In this document: one piece after another, positions 10,114-20,537 of the stretch
Layout: each line of letters starts with the position of its first letter
Position numbering within the stretch: position 1 is the first letter of the stretch
Assembly (NCBI GenBank): GCA_030065125.1
Contig: JASJDM010000017.1
Location: forward strand, 60,635 to 124,634
Length of the DNA: 64,000 nt
DNA from: Lysobacterales bacterium
GTDB taxonomy: Bacteria; Pseudomonadota; Gammaproteobacteria; Xanthomonadales; SZUA-38
Reading direction: 5' to 3'
Translations under genes and position numbers: made by a program
Notes under the pieces: generated by a model
The model's input: only the letters and a program-made list of their open reading frames with translations
What the model was told of the DNA's origin: nothing
The model's database searches: none

Positions 10114-11960
10114 CAGCACCGATGGCGGAATCGAACTACAGGACGACAGAGACCATGATGGATCTTGAACTCAGCACTCACAACCACGCCCGGGGCCGGC
10201 TGCAACGCGCCCTGCTGGCCGTCTTTGTTGTTGCCGCGGCCTGGCAGGCCTCGGTGGCACAGGCCGTGTCGATTCAACAGACCTTCACGCTGCAGCCCGG
10301 CTGGAACGCGATCTATGTTGAGCTGGAACCGGACAACAAGGACATCGACGTTGTGTTTTCCGGCGTACCGGTGCGCAGCGTGTGGCGCTGGATTCCACCG
10401 GAACCCGGTCTGGATTTCGTGTCGGATCCCGCTGAGGGGCTGTTGAACGTGGACGGCTGGTATCCCTATTTCCCCGCCACCGAACCGGAGTCTTTCCTGA
10501 CCAGCCTGTTCAGCATCGACGCCAACACCGCCTACCTGGTCAACCTGCAGTCCACCACACCTGCTACGCTGACCATTACCGGCAAGCCCATGCTGGAGAG
10601 GTTGCGCTGGAATACCGGCGGATTCACCCTGACAGGGCTGCCGGTTGCTGAGTCCGGCGCGCCCAGCTTCGGCGAGTTTTTCGAAACCTCAACTGCCCAT
10701 GCCGGTCAGCCTGTCTACAAGCTGGGCAGCGGCGGGGTGTGGCAGCGGGTCAACAGCCCGTTTGCCGAAGCGGTCAACTCCGGTGAGGCCTACTGGATCT
10801 TCACCGAGGGGGTTTCCGCCTACCAGGGGCCGCTGGAGCTGGACCTGTCCGGCTCGGAAAACCTCGATTTCAGCAATACCGGCACCGAACGCACGGTCAG
10901 CCTGATCAACAACGGGTCGGCTGATGTGACGGTCACCGTATCCCGCGGTACCGGCGAGGACATGCCTCTGTCCTACGAGCTGAGAGACCCGGACACCAAT
11001 GAGGCCAGCTATCCGGACCTGCCCGCCAGCCTGCCCATCGACGTGGCTGCCGGCAGCGTTGAGTACTTCAACCTGTCCACTGACCGGGCCAATTTTGCGC
11101 TGCCCGAGTACGAGCAGATCCTGGAGTTCTCCAACGGCGTCGGGGTGCGCTACCGGGTCGTGGCAGCCGGCACGCCCGTTACCGTTACGCCCAGCCTGGA
11201 GTCGGTCCTGGCCGAAGACAGCACCACCAAGTCCGGCAGCCGGCTCAAGGGCCTGGGGGTCAATCCCTACGCGGGGCTGTGGCTGGGTTCAGTTTTTGTC
11301 ACCGGCGTCAGCGAGGCGCAGCTGGCCGGGGTGGAGCCCAAGCAGGTCAGCCGCCCGTTTCCCCAGAAAATCATCATCCACGTTGACGGGAATGGCGCCG
11401 TGCGCCTGCTCAAGGAAGTGATCCAGATGGCCCGTCCGGCGGTGCTGGCACCGGCCGCGGACGATCCCGCCAACCTGGAAATCGTGGAGCAGGGTAACGA
11501 GGTGCTGATTACCGACGACAGCCTGCTGCCGAACTTTGAGGGTCTGACCTCCAGGGACGGGCAGGGCGTGGGCGTACGCCACAGCACCACCAGCTACGAC
11601 TTCGCCGATCAGTTCCTGGATGTCTCTGGAACCTTTGGGCCAACCGGGGTGCTGTCGGTTAACCTGGACCTGCCGGCACAGTTTCCGACCAACCCGTTCA
11701 AGCACCGCTATCACCCTGACCACGACAACCTGGACGCCCAGTTCGTCAATTTCCAGGCCGAAGCCTTTGACGTCACCCGGGTCATCCAGCTGCGCTTTTC
11801 GGTGACAGATCCCGAAGGTACAACGCCACCGGACTGGGGCGATTCCCTGATGGGGGGTGACTACACCGAGACCATAACCGGGCTGCACAAGAACCCGATC
11901 TTTCTTTCCGGAGATTTCCGCATCACCCGGATCACCGACGTTGCGGTGCTGAACCAGTGA
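10110..11960 (+). CDS. Secreted protein of unknown function with N-terminal GWNAIYVE motif
   Basis: 616 residues if the overlapping ATG at 10110 is used. An ATG at 10155 or 10158 would place the hydrophobic signal peptide (ALLAVFVVAAAWQ, cleavage near AQA-VS) closer to the N-terminus and may be the real start. Mature features are an early Q-P-G-W-N-A-I-Y-V-E motif and a W-R-W-I-P motif about 30 residues on. A beta-rich middle follows, then a C-terminal segment Y-T-E-T-I-T-G-L-H-K-N-P-I with a following 'G-D-F-R-I-T-R'. From memory, similar N- and C-terminal motifs occur in uncharacterised secreted proteins of other bacteria that lie beside very large secreted proteins; I could not check this. 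No catalytic motif is apparent. It is coupled on both sides by 4-bp overlaps to the isomerase gene and the 2849-residue gene. Confidence 0.8.
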   Translation: MTAPMAESNYRTTETMMDLELSTHNHARGRLQRALLAVFVVAAAWQASVAQAVSIQQTFTLQPGWNAIYVELEPDNKDIDVVFSGVPVRSVWRWIPPEPGLDFVSDPAEGLLNVDGWYPYFPATEPESFLTSLFSIDANTAYLVNLQSTTPATLTITGKPMLERLRWNTGGFTLTGLPVAESGAPSFGEFFETSTAHAGQPVYKLGSGGVWQRVNSPFAEAVNSGEAYWIFTEGVSAYQGPLELDLSGSENLDFSNTGTERTVSLINNGSADVTVTVSRGTGEDMPLSYELRDPDTNEASYPDLPASLPIDVAAGSVEYFNLSTDRANFALPEYEQILEFSNGVGVRYRVVAAGTPVTVTPSLESVLAEDSTTKSGSRLKGLGVNPYAGLWLGSVFVTGVSEAQLAGVEPKQVSRPFPQKIIIHVDGNGAVRLLKEVIQMARPAVLAPAADDPANLEIVEQGNEVLITDDSLLPNFEGLTSRDGQGVGVRHSTTSYDFADQFLDVSGTFGPTGVLSVNLDLPAQFPTNPFKHRYHPDHDNLDAQFVNFQAEAFDVTRVIQLRFSVTDPEGTTPPDWGDSLMGGDYTETITGLHKNPIFLSGDFRITRITDVAVLNQ

Positions 11961-11986
11961 TGGCCGCCAGGACACAGGAACGAGCT

Positions 11987-14900
11987 ATGAAACGGACACT
12001 GAAATCTCCGCGGCTTTCGTGGGTATCGGGCCTCGGCGCCCTGGTGCTGGCCGGCATGCTGGTCAGCGGGCAGGCACTGGCGGCGTGGCCAAAAAATTTC
12101 GGCGGTGCCCTGGATGACGAGGCATCTGCCATCACCACCACGGCCACCGGCGACATTTACGTCACCGGCAGCTTTACCGGCACTATCGATATCGGCCCCA
12201 TCACGCTGTCCGCCCAGGGCGGAACCGACGTATTCGTGGCCAAGCTGCGGCCCGACGGTGCAGTGATCTGGGCCCGCCGTTTTGGCGGCGCCAACTTCGA
12301 GGAACCCACCGCCATTGCCTCGGACAATGCCGAGAATGCGTACGTGACGGGTCACTTCTTCGGCACCACGACCCTGGGCGGCAGCACCTTTGATGCGCCC
12401 AACGGCAACGCCGACGTTTTCGTACTGAAGTTGAACGAATCCGACGGCAGCCTGGACTGGGCCTACCAGGCCGGCGGCGGCTTCGATGATTTCGCCACCG
12501 GCATCGGCATCGTCCCGGGTAATCCGCTGAATACGCCCCCGACACCGGACAGCGTTTTTATCGCCGGTGAGTATCGCGGGGCCAGCACGGACTTCGGTCC
12601 CCTGGACCAGCTTCCCTTCGACACCAACGACCTGGTCACCCTGCCCCAGCCGACCGGGGCCGGCGTTGGCGTGTTCATCGCCCGCATCAACGCGGACAAC
12701 GGCCGCACCAAGTGGGCCAAGTCCCGCATTTCGGGCGCCACCGGCTTCGAAGGCATCACCGCCATGACCGTGGCCGAGGACGGCCGCATCTTCATCACGG
12801 GTTACTCCAAGACCGGGGAAACCTCCAACTACCTGATGACCTTTGACGACCCCACCCAGTACAGCGATCCGGGAGCCGAAATCCACGCGGGCTGCACTGA
12901 GTCACCGCCACGCTGGAACGCCGAGGAATGTCGCATTCGCGACCGCTTTCCCATTGGCTGGCAGGGTGACCGTGGCGCCTGCCTGGGTGGCGCCTGGGAC
13001 CACCGCACGCCCGGCGGGCAGTACGTCCCGGTGCCCATCGGGGTGGGCAACAACAACGATTTTGCGGCCTTCCTGTCGGGTGGTGCGAACCGCAACCTGA
13101 TGTCGGAGACCATCGACACTTCCGGCCTCACCAGCGTGACCGTTAAGGTGGACATCATCGAGGGCCAGGACTTTTTCTCCGAGGACACCGACTACCGCGA
13201 GGATTTCCGCGTTCTCTACTGCCCGGATGGCGCCACCTGTACCTACAACAACGATGCCGGCTGGAAACAGCTGCAGCGCTTCAGTGGCGGCGGTGGCCGC
13301 ACCAACGGGACATTTACCTACGACCTGCCGTCCGACGCCCTGCATGCGGATTTCAAGCTGCGATTTCACCGGGTCACCGGCAGCGGTCCCTGCTGGGATT
13401 TCTGGCACGTGGACAACGTTGAGATCCTGTCTTCCACCCGCGACCCGTTCATTGCCCAGGTCATCAACGCCATGTCCGACGACGTCAATGACGTGGACTT
13501 CACCGGTGACGTACTGGATGACGGCGTTGCCCCGCCAACGGCGGTGCCGGGCTTCAAGCAGATCCCGGGTGAACTGAGCCCCACCGGACTGGCATTTTAT
13601 GCCGACCCGACAGGCTCCGAAGAAGCCCTGTACCTGACCACAACCCACGCCGGTGGTGGTTCGGTGTCTATCGACAACGCCGCCGCCAACCTTACGGTTC
13701 CCGGGACCGCGATTTTCAAGATGGACCTGGAAGGCCCGGGCCTGAAAGGCGAAGTGGCCAAGGCCATTGCGGGCGCCAACCTGCGCGGTACCACCACCGA
13801 CCTGGACGGCAACGTCTACGTGGTGGGGGATTTCGAAACCACCACCGCTATCGGTTTTGATTTTGACCTGTTCCCGCAGTCCGACAGCCGAGATATTTTT
13901 GTGGCCAAGCTGGATTCCCTGCTGAACTGGTGCTGGGCCACCGGCGGTGATGGTACCGGATTGGGTACATTGGATATGAGCGGCTGTGCCGCGGACACTC
14001 TCCCAGGGATTGCCGGCAGTGCACTGGAGGATTTCGCCAACGGCATTGCATTCAACCCCCCCGACCAGCTCTACCTGCTGGGCACCTTCCAGGACTTTGC
14101 CATTTTTGGCGATGAACAGGCCCTGTCAAACGGTGCCAGTGACGCCGTGGTGGCCAACCTGGACATCGACGGCAACTGGTTCGACGTGGAAAGCTGGGTG
14201 GTGGGTGAACCCATCCCTGCGCCGGCCACCGCCGAGCTGTCGTCGGCCACCGTGCTGCCCCCGGAAATTTTCGTGGACGGCGTCAAGGTGGTGGACGGTA
14301 TCCCACGGCTGTTCTACTGGCAGACGCCGGTGCCCGGTGCCGACGCCCAGCTGTTCCCGGTGCAGCCCTCCGAAGGGGTCACCATTGAATGGCGGGTCAG
14401 CGACAACCCGGTGGATGAGAACCGGGCCGTCAGCATCGGCAACGCAGCCTGGCCGACCGCCGTCTGCGATCCCACCAACGACACCGCCTGTTACCAGGTC
14501 CACGTGGCGGGCGCCCCGGTGGAAATCAATCCGGCGGACCAGAGCTTCACCTACCTCAATGCCAATGGCGTGATCCTGCCGGATTCCCTGGCCAGCAACG
14601 CCCAGGTCAGCGGATCGGTCTTCACCGCGACCACCCGCGGATTTGCCACGGTGGTCTATGTGGAGGGATCGACACCCAACCCATCCCAGTTCCCGGTAGA
14701 CCTGGAGGTCATCCGAACCGTTAACTTCCAGGAGGCGCCGCTGTTTGAGAACGGCGTTCCGACGGAAATCGGTGAGCCCATTACCGACATCTTCCACGAG
14801 GAACCCGGGCGCACGGGTTACGTGGTCAACGAACTGGCGTTCTACGACGGCGTCGGGCCCGACGCCTCCTACAACCGGGACGCCCGCATCGGGCAGATCA

Positions 14901-17900
14901 TCCCGGTCAACGAGGTCAACCCGGCCCGTCCCCAGGACGCCGGCAGGGAAATGGTGGTGGTCTGGTATCGCGCCAACCTCAAGGGTGTGTTCTGGGGCGA
15001 GAAGCCGGTCCAGTACGACCCGGCCTGGCCGCTCAATCCGGACCGCATTATTATTGCCAGTCAGTTCGGTGGCGAGGTGCTGGGTCAGCAGCCCCTGGAC
15101 CCGCTGCTGTTCGAAAGCCAGACTCTGTACCGGCAGGCCGACCCGAACCTGCCCGGGTTCAATCCCAACGAAGAGCATGCGTTCTTCGCGCCCTCCAGCA
15201 CCGGCACCGGGCTGGAGGCCATCTTTGCGCTGCGGGCCGACTTCGGCTCCCCGGTGGGCGACATCGATGCCGAGTCCGACCCCTGGGTGCTGATCAAGTA
15301 TTTTGATCCCAACATCTCTGACTGGGCCTTCCGGGTTTACCGGGTGGAGGCCACTGGCGCCGGCTTCAACGAGTTCCGTTTTTCCGGCATCGCGGCAACC
15401 CCGGTGGAGCCACCTTATCCGGTGCGCCTGCTGGGCGGCTGCGCGGAATCCGAGATTTCAGGCTCCACACCGATCCGGCCGGTTCCGCCGCCGTTCTTCC
15501 GGGATTACAAGAACCAGCTGTGGTCTTCGTCCGAGGGCGCCGGCAGCATTTTCTATTACTATCCGCTGCAGCCCGGCATGGACGTGGACAATCCCGACCT
15601 GGGATCCGGCGACTGTGTGCCCTGGATGCCGAGGCTGCCCGAAGCTGACGGCGGCACCGCCAATCCCAGCCAGCCCATCGAGGTGGCCTACACCATCACC
15701 TGGCCGGACACGGTGCCCATACTGACGCCCGGTGAAACCCTGCTGCAGCAGAAGCGCGGCCTGCCCAATATCTTCAACCAGGCTGCGGTTGAGGTCGCCT
15801 TCGACGAGGTCAACGCGGCCAGCGGTCAGCCCGACGACACCCTGGCGCAGCTGATCGATCCGCTGAATCCGCGAACCGTGGAACTGGATGCGCTGCCCTC
15901 GGAAGTGGCCAGCGAGCTGGGCACCGACGGCAAGGAAACCATCCTTGGCAGCTCGGACGGGCTGATCAAGCTGCCGGTGGCGTTGCGCAATCGACTGGTC
16001 TATGACCCGCTGAATGGCCGCCTGTCGTTCAAGGGTATATTCGACAACAGCGGTGCGGGTGAACCCCTGCTGCTGCTGAACGTGATGAGCTTCGCCGACC
16101 GGGACGTGCTGTTCAGCCTGGACGGCGGCGGCCCGATTCCGCCCCTGGACCACACGGACTGCGCGCTGGGTTCAGGTGATGCCTGTACCTGGGACGAGGC
16201 CGTCCAGGCCCTGTTCCGCCTGACCCGAAACCCCAATGGCGTGCGCCGGGTGCTGGATACGGTGCTTCGCTCGGTCAATGATAGCGACGTGCTGATCGCG
16301 TGGGAGGAACTCAATCCCTCGGATCCCAGCGGCGACGGCGCGCTCAAGCCTTTCGGGGCCGTCGGCATCAGCCCGGCCCTGACCGCGGGCAACGCCCAGG
16401 GTACCGGCTACATGACCCTGGCTTTCAATAATGACCCGGCGCTGAATCCCGCCCCGGTCAGCCTGCAGGTGATCCGGGTCGACTGTATCGACGTGCCGGC
16501 CATGCCGCCGTTTCAGGCGCCGTACCAGGGTCAGCTTCAGGTGATCAGCCCGGACAACGTGTTCGACGAGCAGCTCACCCTGCGTCACAGCGGCGACTTC
16601 GGCGGACGGGTGGAAGAGCTGGAATTCGAGTGGTATTTCCAGCCGGACCTGGACGGTACGCCGCCGTTCCCGCTGCCGGATCCGGACAACGGCCAGCTCA
16701 ACGGCTGGCTGAAGTTCAACATTCCGGATCCCCAGGGCGCGGTGGAGATTGTCATCGAGGGCGCCAACATCCAGACCCTGAGCGACAACTGGTACGTGGC
16801 CCGCTACCGCGGCCTGCCGGCCTGTGGCAACCAGACTGACTGGAGCCTGTACGCCGGCCAGCCCGGCGCCACCCCGCTGGAGGAGCGGGCACAGCTGGCC
16901 GAGGGTTGGGTCAAGCGGGTGCTGGCACGGCTGAACCCGTTCGAAGCACGGGTGCAGAACTTTGCCGCTGCTGAAACCAATAACTTCACCAGCATGCTGA
17001 TCCAGCTGGGTGAGCGTTACGAAGGCGACATTGCCCTCAACAGCGACCCCAACAATCTCAACATGGTGGGTCTGATCGAGGCGTACCAAACCGTGATGCG
17101 CCGCGCCCTGACCCTGTCGGTGGATTCCACGCCGCCGGTGGACTACGGCCCGGCCAACGCGGCCATCCTGCTGGTGGCCTCGCGGCTGGTGGACTTCTAT
17201 ACCCTGCTGGGCAACGAGGCCCAGGCGGACGCCGACGATCCCACCATCGGCATCACCACTGCCACCCAGACCCAGGGTCTCGGTACTCTGGCGCCCACTA
17301 TCTTCAACTTCCAGAACCAGTTTGCCTCGCTGCTGGAAGAGGAGCTGGTGCTGCTGCGCGGGCGCGACAACTCCCAGGGGCCGGTGGCGGCCAACCCGGT
17401 CTACAACCGGGCCTTCTGGAATTTCACCCGCAACGACGGTGAAGTGGCCTACGCCATCTCCTACAACATCACCGACCAGAATAACGATGGCGTGATCGAC
17501 GAGTTCGACGCCCGTATCCAGTTTCCCCAGGGTCACGGGGACGCCTGGGGCCACTACCTGACCGCGCTGGATTACTATTACGACCTGCTGCGCCATCCGT
17601 TCTTCTCCTGGGATCCCAGGCCTGAAGCGGTGACCGTGGCCGGCGTACCGATCCAGGTGGACTTCCTGGACGAGCGGCAGTTCGCGGAAACCGCGGCTCT
17701 GAAGGCCAAGGTGGGCGCTGCCGTGGTGGACCTGACCTATCGCAATGCCTACGTGGACGATCCCGCCGGCCAGTGGCAGGGATACAAGGACATCAGCGCC
17801 GAGCGCGCCTGGGGTCTTTCCGAGTGGGGCAAGCGGGCCGGCCAGGGAGCGTTCTTTGACTGGGTCACGGCCAACGCCATTGTCCAGGCCGAGGAGCCGG

Positions 17901-20536
17901 ATCCGGAGAAGCGCGGCATTCAGCGCATCGACCGGACCAACCTGCCGGAGATCGACGAGATCTCGGCCCAGGCCGTTCTGATCCAGCAGCAGGTGGACGA
18001 GGCCGACCGCGGCCTGAACCCGCTGGGTCTGGCCAAGGGGGTGGTGCCCTTCGACATCGATCCCACCCAGCTGGACGCGGGCAAGACCCACTTTGAGCAG
18101 ATCTTCGAGCGGGCCACGGTGGCCATGGAAAACGTGGTCAGCGTGTGGGATCACGCCAATGCCATCAATCGCATGCTGCGTTACACCCAGAACAACACCG
18201 AGGACCTGCGGCGGGATTCCCGTACCTCGGAACAGGACTACCGCAACCGCCTGATTGAGATTTTCGGTTATCCCTACGAGGACGACATCGGTCCTGGTGG
18301 AACCTACCCGGCCGGCTATAACGGTCCCGACGTGTACCACTACATGCTGGTGGACCCGGCCGAGCTTTCCGGAACGGCGTTCGATATCGATGGCGTGCAG
18401 CAGTCCGCGGAAGACGGCGATCTGCCGCCGCTGTTCCCCAGCGACATCCGCGTCTTCAACGGCGCCTACAAACCCATGCAGGCGGGGCTGGATTTCTTCG
18501 GCCTGGGCGAGGATTCCAAGTTCTCCACCGTCGAAGGCTCCGATCCCACGGAATGCCTGGACGGCGTGACCGCCGGTACCACCGGCGTCATTTCCCTGAT
18601 CCGCAAGATCACGGGAACCGGCTGCAAGCTGGGTGAGATTGCGCCCGACCTGAGCTACGAGGTGCAGTACATCCAGGCCGAGAACCCTGACTTCGGCACC
18701 CTGCTGATCAAGGATCCCAGCTGGACCGGCCGGCGCCGCGCCCAGGGCAAGATCCAGGACAACCTGGCCCAGGTGTTCCAGACCCAGGTCGCCCTGAAGC
18801 GGGCCTACCGGGAGTACACCAACCTGCGCCAGGACATCATCGACCAGCTCGATACCCTGCAGGCGACCCGTAACGTCAAACAGGGCCAGATCAAGGTGCT
18901 GGATGCCGGCGCCAGGACCACCGGCGCCATCAAGCTGAAGATCTTCGCCATGGACAAGATCGGCCGGGCGCTGGAGAAAGCCGGCGAAGCGACCAAGGAG
19001 ATCGGGGACAGCACGGCGAACTGTATCCCGGGCTCCCTGGTGTTTGGATTCTCCAACGGTGGCGACACCCTGGCCCCGGCGCGCTGCTCGGTCAAGGTAG
19101 CCGCCAGCATCGGCAAGAAGCTGCTCGGATTCGCGGGCACTGCCCTGAAGTGGGAGGCCAAGGCGGCCGAGGCCCAGGTTGGTGGCATCTCCAACCTGGC
19201 GGACAAGAAGGTCCAGATCCTGGAGTCACGGCTTGACCTGTTCAACATCAAGGGTGACCTGGACAAGATGCTGCGGGAAGAACCCATCCGCCGCGCTGAA
19301 GTGTTTGCCAAGACCGAGACCATGCGACAGGCCTGGGAGGGCTACTTCGCCTCCCTGGCAGAAGGTCAGCGTGTGCTGGAGGAACTGGTGGCCTTCCGCA
19401 AACGGGGCGCCGAAGCGGTGCAGCAGCATCGCTATGAAGACATGGCGTTCCGCATTGCCCGCAACGACGCGCTGCAGAAGTACCGTGCAGCCTTCGACAT
19501 GGCGGCCCGCTACACCTACCTGGCCGCATCCGCCTACGACTACGAGACCAACCAGCTGGGCTCCAACAGTGAGGCGGGCCAGACCTTCCTTACCGACATC
19601 GTGCGGGAACGCTCCATCGGCCAGATCATCAGTGGCGAAGTGGTGCCGGGCTCCAGTGGCCTGGCCGATCCCATGGCCCGGATGAAGCTGAACTTCGACG
19701 TGCTGAAGGGCCAGATGGGATTCAACAATCCCCAGGTGGAAGCCAACCGCTTCTCACTGCGGCGGGAGCTGTTCCGCATCAGCGATGGCGAGCAGGGCGA
19801 TGCCGACTGGCGCGAGCTGCTGAAAGACTACCGGGTGCCGAACCTGTGGGCTTTGCCGGAGTTCCGGCGCTACGCCCGACCGTTCGCACCGGAGTCTGCC
19901 GGACCCCAGCCCGCCCTGGTGATCCCGTTCGAGACCAGCGTGAGCTTTGGCCTCAACTTCTTCAACTGGGAGCTTGGGCCGGGAGACAGCACTTACGATC
20001 CCAGCCAGTTCGCCACCAAGGTGCGATCGGTGGGCGTGTGGTTTGACGACTACGATAATCTGCCTCTGGCCAACACCCCCAGGGTGTACATGTTCCCCGT
20101 GGGTGCCGACATCCTGCGCAGTCCGGATCCGTTCGACTTCAAGGTGAGGCAGTGGCAGATCGTGGACCAGGTGATCCCGGTTCCGTACCCGCTGGGAAGC
20201 CAGGACCTGGATGATCCGAGCTGGATTCCCCAGGTGGATTCGGTGATTGGCACCACCGCGGACGTACGGCGCTTCTCGCGCTTCCGTGCCTATCCCTTCA
20301 TCGAGCCGCTGGACGAAAGTGAACTGGCCAGCGACAGTCGCCTGGTGGGCCGCTCGGTCTGGAATGACCGCTGGCTGTTGATCATCCCCGGCGAAACCCT
20401 GCTGTTCAATCCGGACGAAGGTCTGGACACCTTCATCGACGGTCAGGAGGTGCCCGGATCCAACGGCCTGAGGGACGGCAACGGGGTGAGAGACATCCTG
20501 CTCAATTTCAAGACCTACGCTTACTCGGGGAATTGA
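11987..20536 (+). CDS. Giant secreted protein: SBBP repeats, MAM-like domain, long helical C-terminal region
   Basis: 2849 residues from the ATG at 11987, which follows AGGAACGAG and puts a clear signal peptide (LGALVLAGMLVSGQALA) at the N-terminus. An in-frame ATG at 11957 overlaps the previous stop. Residues ~30-280 are SBBP-type propeller repeats (D-I-Y-V-T-G-S-F, D-V-F-V-A-K-L). Residues ~365-485 resemble a MAM/jelly-roll domain with paired Cys and W-D-F-W-H-V-D-N. More SBBP repeats follow at ~590-730. Near 17.48 kb is an EF-hand-like calcium loop (D-Q-N-N-D-G-V-I-D-E-F-D). From 18.7 to 19.6 kb the sequence is strongly helical, with likely coiled coils and a central apolar stretch. A beta-rich C-terminus ends without the N-G-F-E tail. 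Function unknown; a surface fibre or pore-forming toxin-like role is speculation. Confidence 0.85.
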   Translation: MKRTLKSPRLSWVSGLGALVLAGMLVSGQALAAWPKNFGGALDDEASAITTTATGDIYVTGSFTGTIDIGPITLSAQGGTDVFVAKLRPDGAVIWARRFGGANFEEPTAIASDNAENAYVTGHFFGTTTLGGSTFDAPNGNADVFVLKLNESDGSLDWAYQAGGGFDDFATGIGIVPGNPLNTPPTPDSVFIAGEYRGASTDFGPLDQLPFDTNDLVTLPQPTGAGVGVFIARINADNGRTKWAKSRISGATGFEGITAMTVAEDGRIFITGYSKTGETSNYLMTFDDPTQYSDPGAEIHAGCTESPPRWNAEECRIRDRFPIGWQGDRGACLGGAWDHRTPGGQYVPVPIGVGNNNDFAAFLSGGANRNLMSETIDTSGLTSVTVKVDIIEGQDFFSEDTDYREDFRVLYCPDGATCTYNNDAGWKQLQRFSGGGGRTNGTFTYDLPSDALHADFKLRFHRVTGSGPCWDFWHVDNVEILSSTRDPFIAQVINAMSDDVNDVDFTGDVLDDGVAPPTAVPGFKQIPGELSPTGLAFYADPTGSEEALYLTTTHAGGGSVSIDNAAANLTVPGTAIFKMDLEGPGLKGEVAKAIAGANLRGTTTDLDGNVYVVGDFETTTAIGFDFDLFPQSDSRDIFVAKLDSLLNWCWATGGDGTGLGTLDMSGCAADTLPGIAGSALEDFANGIAFNPPDQLYLLGTFQDFAIFGDEQALSNGASDAVVANLDIDGNWFDVESWVVGEPIPAPATAELSSATVLPPEIFVDGVKVVDGIPRLFYWQTPVPGADAQLFPVQPSEGVTIEWRVSDNPVDENRAVSIGNAAWPTAVCDPTNDTACYQVHVAGAPVEINPADQSFTYLNANGVILPDSLASNAQVSGSVFTATTRGFATVVYVEGSTPNPSQFPVDLEVIRTVNFQEAPLFENGVPTEIGEPITDIFHEEPGRTGYVVNELAFYDGVGPDASYNRDARIGQIIPVNEVNPARPQDAGREMVVVWYRANLKGVFWGEKPVQYDPAWPLNPDRIIIASQFGGEVLGQQPLDPLLFESQTLYRQADPNLPGFNPNEEHAFFAPSSTGTGLEAIFALRADFGSPVGDIDAESDPWVLIKYFDPNISDWAFRVYRVEATGAGFNEFRFSGIAATPVEPPYPVRLLGGCAESEISGSTPIRPVPPPFFRDYKNQLWSSSEGAGSIFYYYPLQPGMDVDNPDLGSGDCVPWMPRLPEADGGTANPSQPIEVAYTITWPDTVPILTPGETLLQQKRGLPNIFNQAAVEVAFDEVNAASGQPDDTLAQLIDPLNPRTVELDALPSEVASELGTDGKETILGSSDGLIKLPVALRNRLVYDPLNGRLSFKGIFDNSGAGEPLLLLNVMSFADRDVLFSLDGGGPIPPLDHTDCALGSGDACTWDEAVQALFRLTRNPNGVRRVLDTVLRSVNDSDVLIAWEELNPSDPSGDGALKPFGAVGISPALTAGNAQGTGYMTLAFNNDPALNPAPVSLQVIRVDCIDVPAMPPFQAPYQGQLQVISPDNVFDEQLTLRHSGDFGGRVEELEFEWYFQPDLDGTPPFPLPDPDNGQLNGWLKFNIPDPQGAVEIVIEGANIQTLSDNWYVARYRGLPACGNQTDWSLYAGQPGATPLEERAQLAEGWVKRVLARLNPFEARVQNFAAAETNNFTSMLIQLGERYEGDIALNSDPNNLNMVGLIEAYQTVMRRALTLSVDSTPPVDYGPANAAILLVASRLVDFYTLLGNEAQADADDPTIGITTATQTQGLGTLAPTIFNFQNQFASLLEEELVLLRGRDNSQGPVAANPVYNRAFWNFTRNDGEVAYAISYNITDQNNDGVIDEFDARIQFPQGHGDAWGHYLTALDYYYDLLRHPFFSWDPRPEAVTVAGVPIQVDFLDERQFAETAALKAKVGAAVVDLTYRNAYVDDPAGQWQGYKDISAERAWGLSEWGKRAGQGAFFDWVTANAIVQAEEPDPEKRGIQRIDRTNLPEIDEISAQAVLIQQQVDEADRGLNPLGLAKGVVPFDIDPTQLDAGKTHFEQIFERATVAMENVVSVWDHANAINRMLRYTQNNTEDLRRDSRTSEQDYRNRLIEIFGYPYEDDIGPGGTYPAGYNGPDVYHYMLVDPAELSGTAFDIDGVQQSAEDGDLPPLFPSDIRVFNGAYKPMQAGLDFFGLGEDSKFSTVEGSDPTECLDGVTAGTTGVISLIRKITGTGCKLGEIAPDLSYEVQYIQAENPDFGTLLIKDPSWTGRRRAQGKIQDNLAQVFQTQVALKRAYREYTNLRQDIIDQLDTLQATRNVKQGQIKVLDAGARTTGAIKLKIFAMDKIGRALEKAGEATKEIGDSTANCIPGSLVFGFSNGGDTLAPARCSVKVAASIGKKLLGFAGTALKWEAKAAEAQVGGISNLADKKVQILESRLDLFNIKGDLDKMLREEPIRRAEVFAKTETMRQAWEGYFASLAEGQRVLEELVAFRKRGAEAVQQHRYEDMAFRIARNDALQKYRAAFDMAARYTYLAASAYDYETNQLGSNSEAGQTFLTDIVRERSIGQIISGEVVPGSSGLADPMARMKLNFDVLKGQMGFNNPQVEANRFSLRRELFRISDGEQGDADWRELLKDYRVPNLWALPEFRRYARPFAPESAGPQPALVIPFETSVSFGLNFFNWELGPGDSTYDPSQFATKVRSVGVWFDDYDNLPLANTPRVYMFPVGADILRSPDPFDFKVRQWQIVDQVIPVPYPLGSQDLDDPSWIPQVDSVIGTTADVRRFSRFRAYPFIEPLDESELASDSRLVGRSVWNDRWLLIIPGETLLFNPDEGLDTFIDGQEVPGSNGLRDGNGVRDILLNFKTYAYSGN

Positions 20537-20537
20537 T

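Noticed and set aside
16172..18340. 722-codon minus-strand frame inside the 2849-residue gene
   Set aside because: Antisense shadow rich in Gly, His, Val and Arg with no motif; the plus strand has signal peptide, repeats and coupling.
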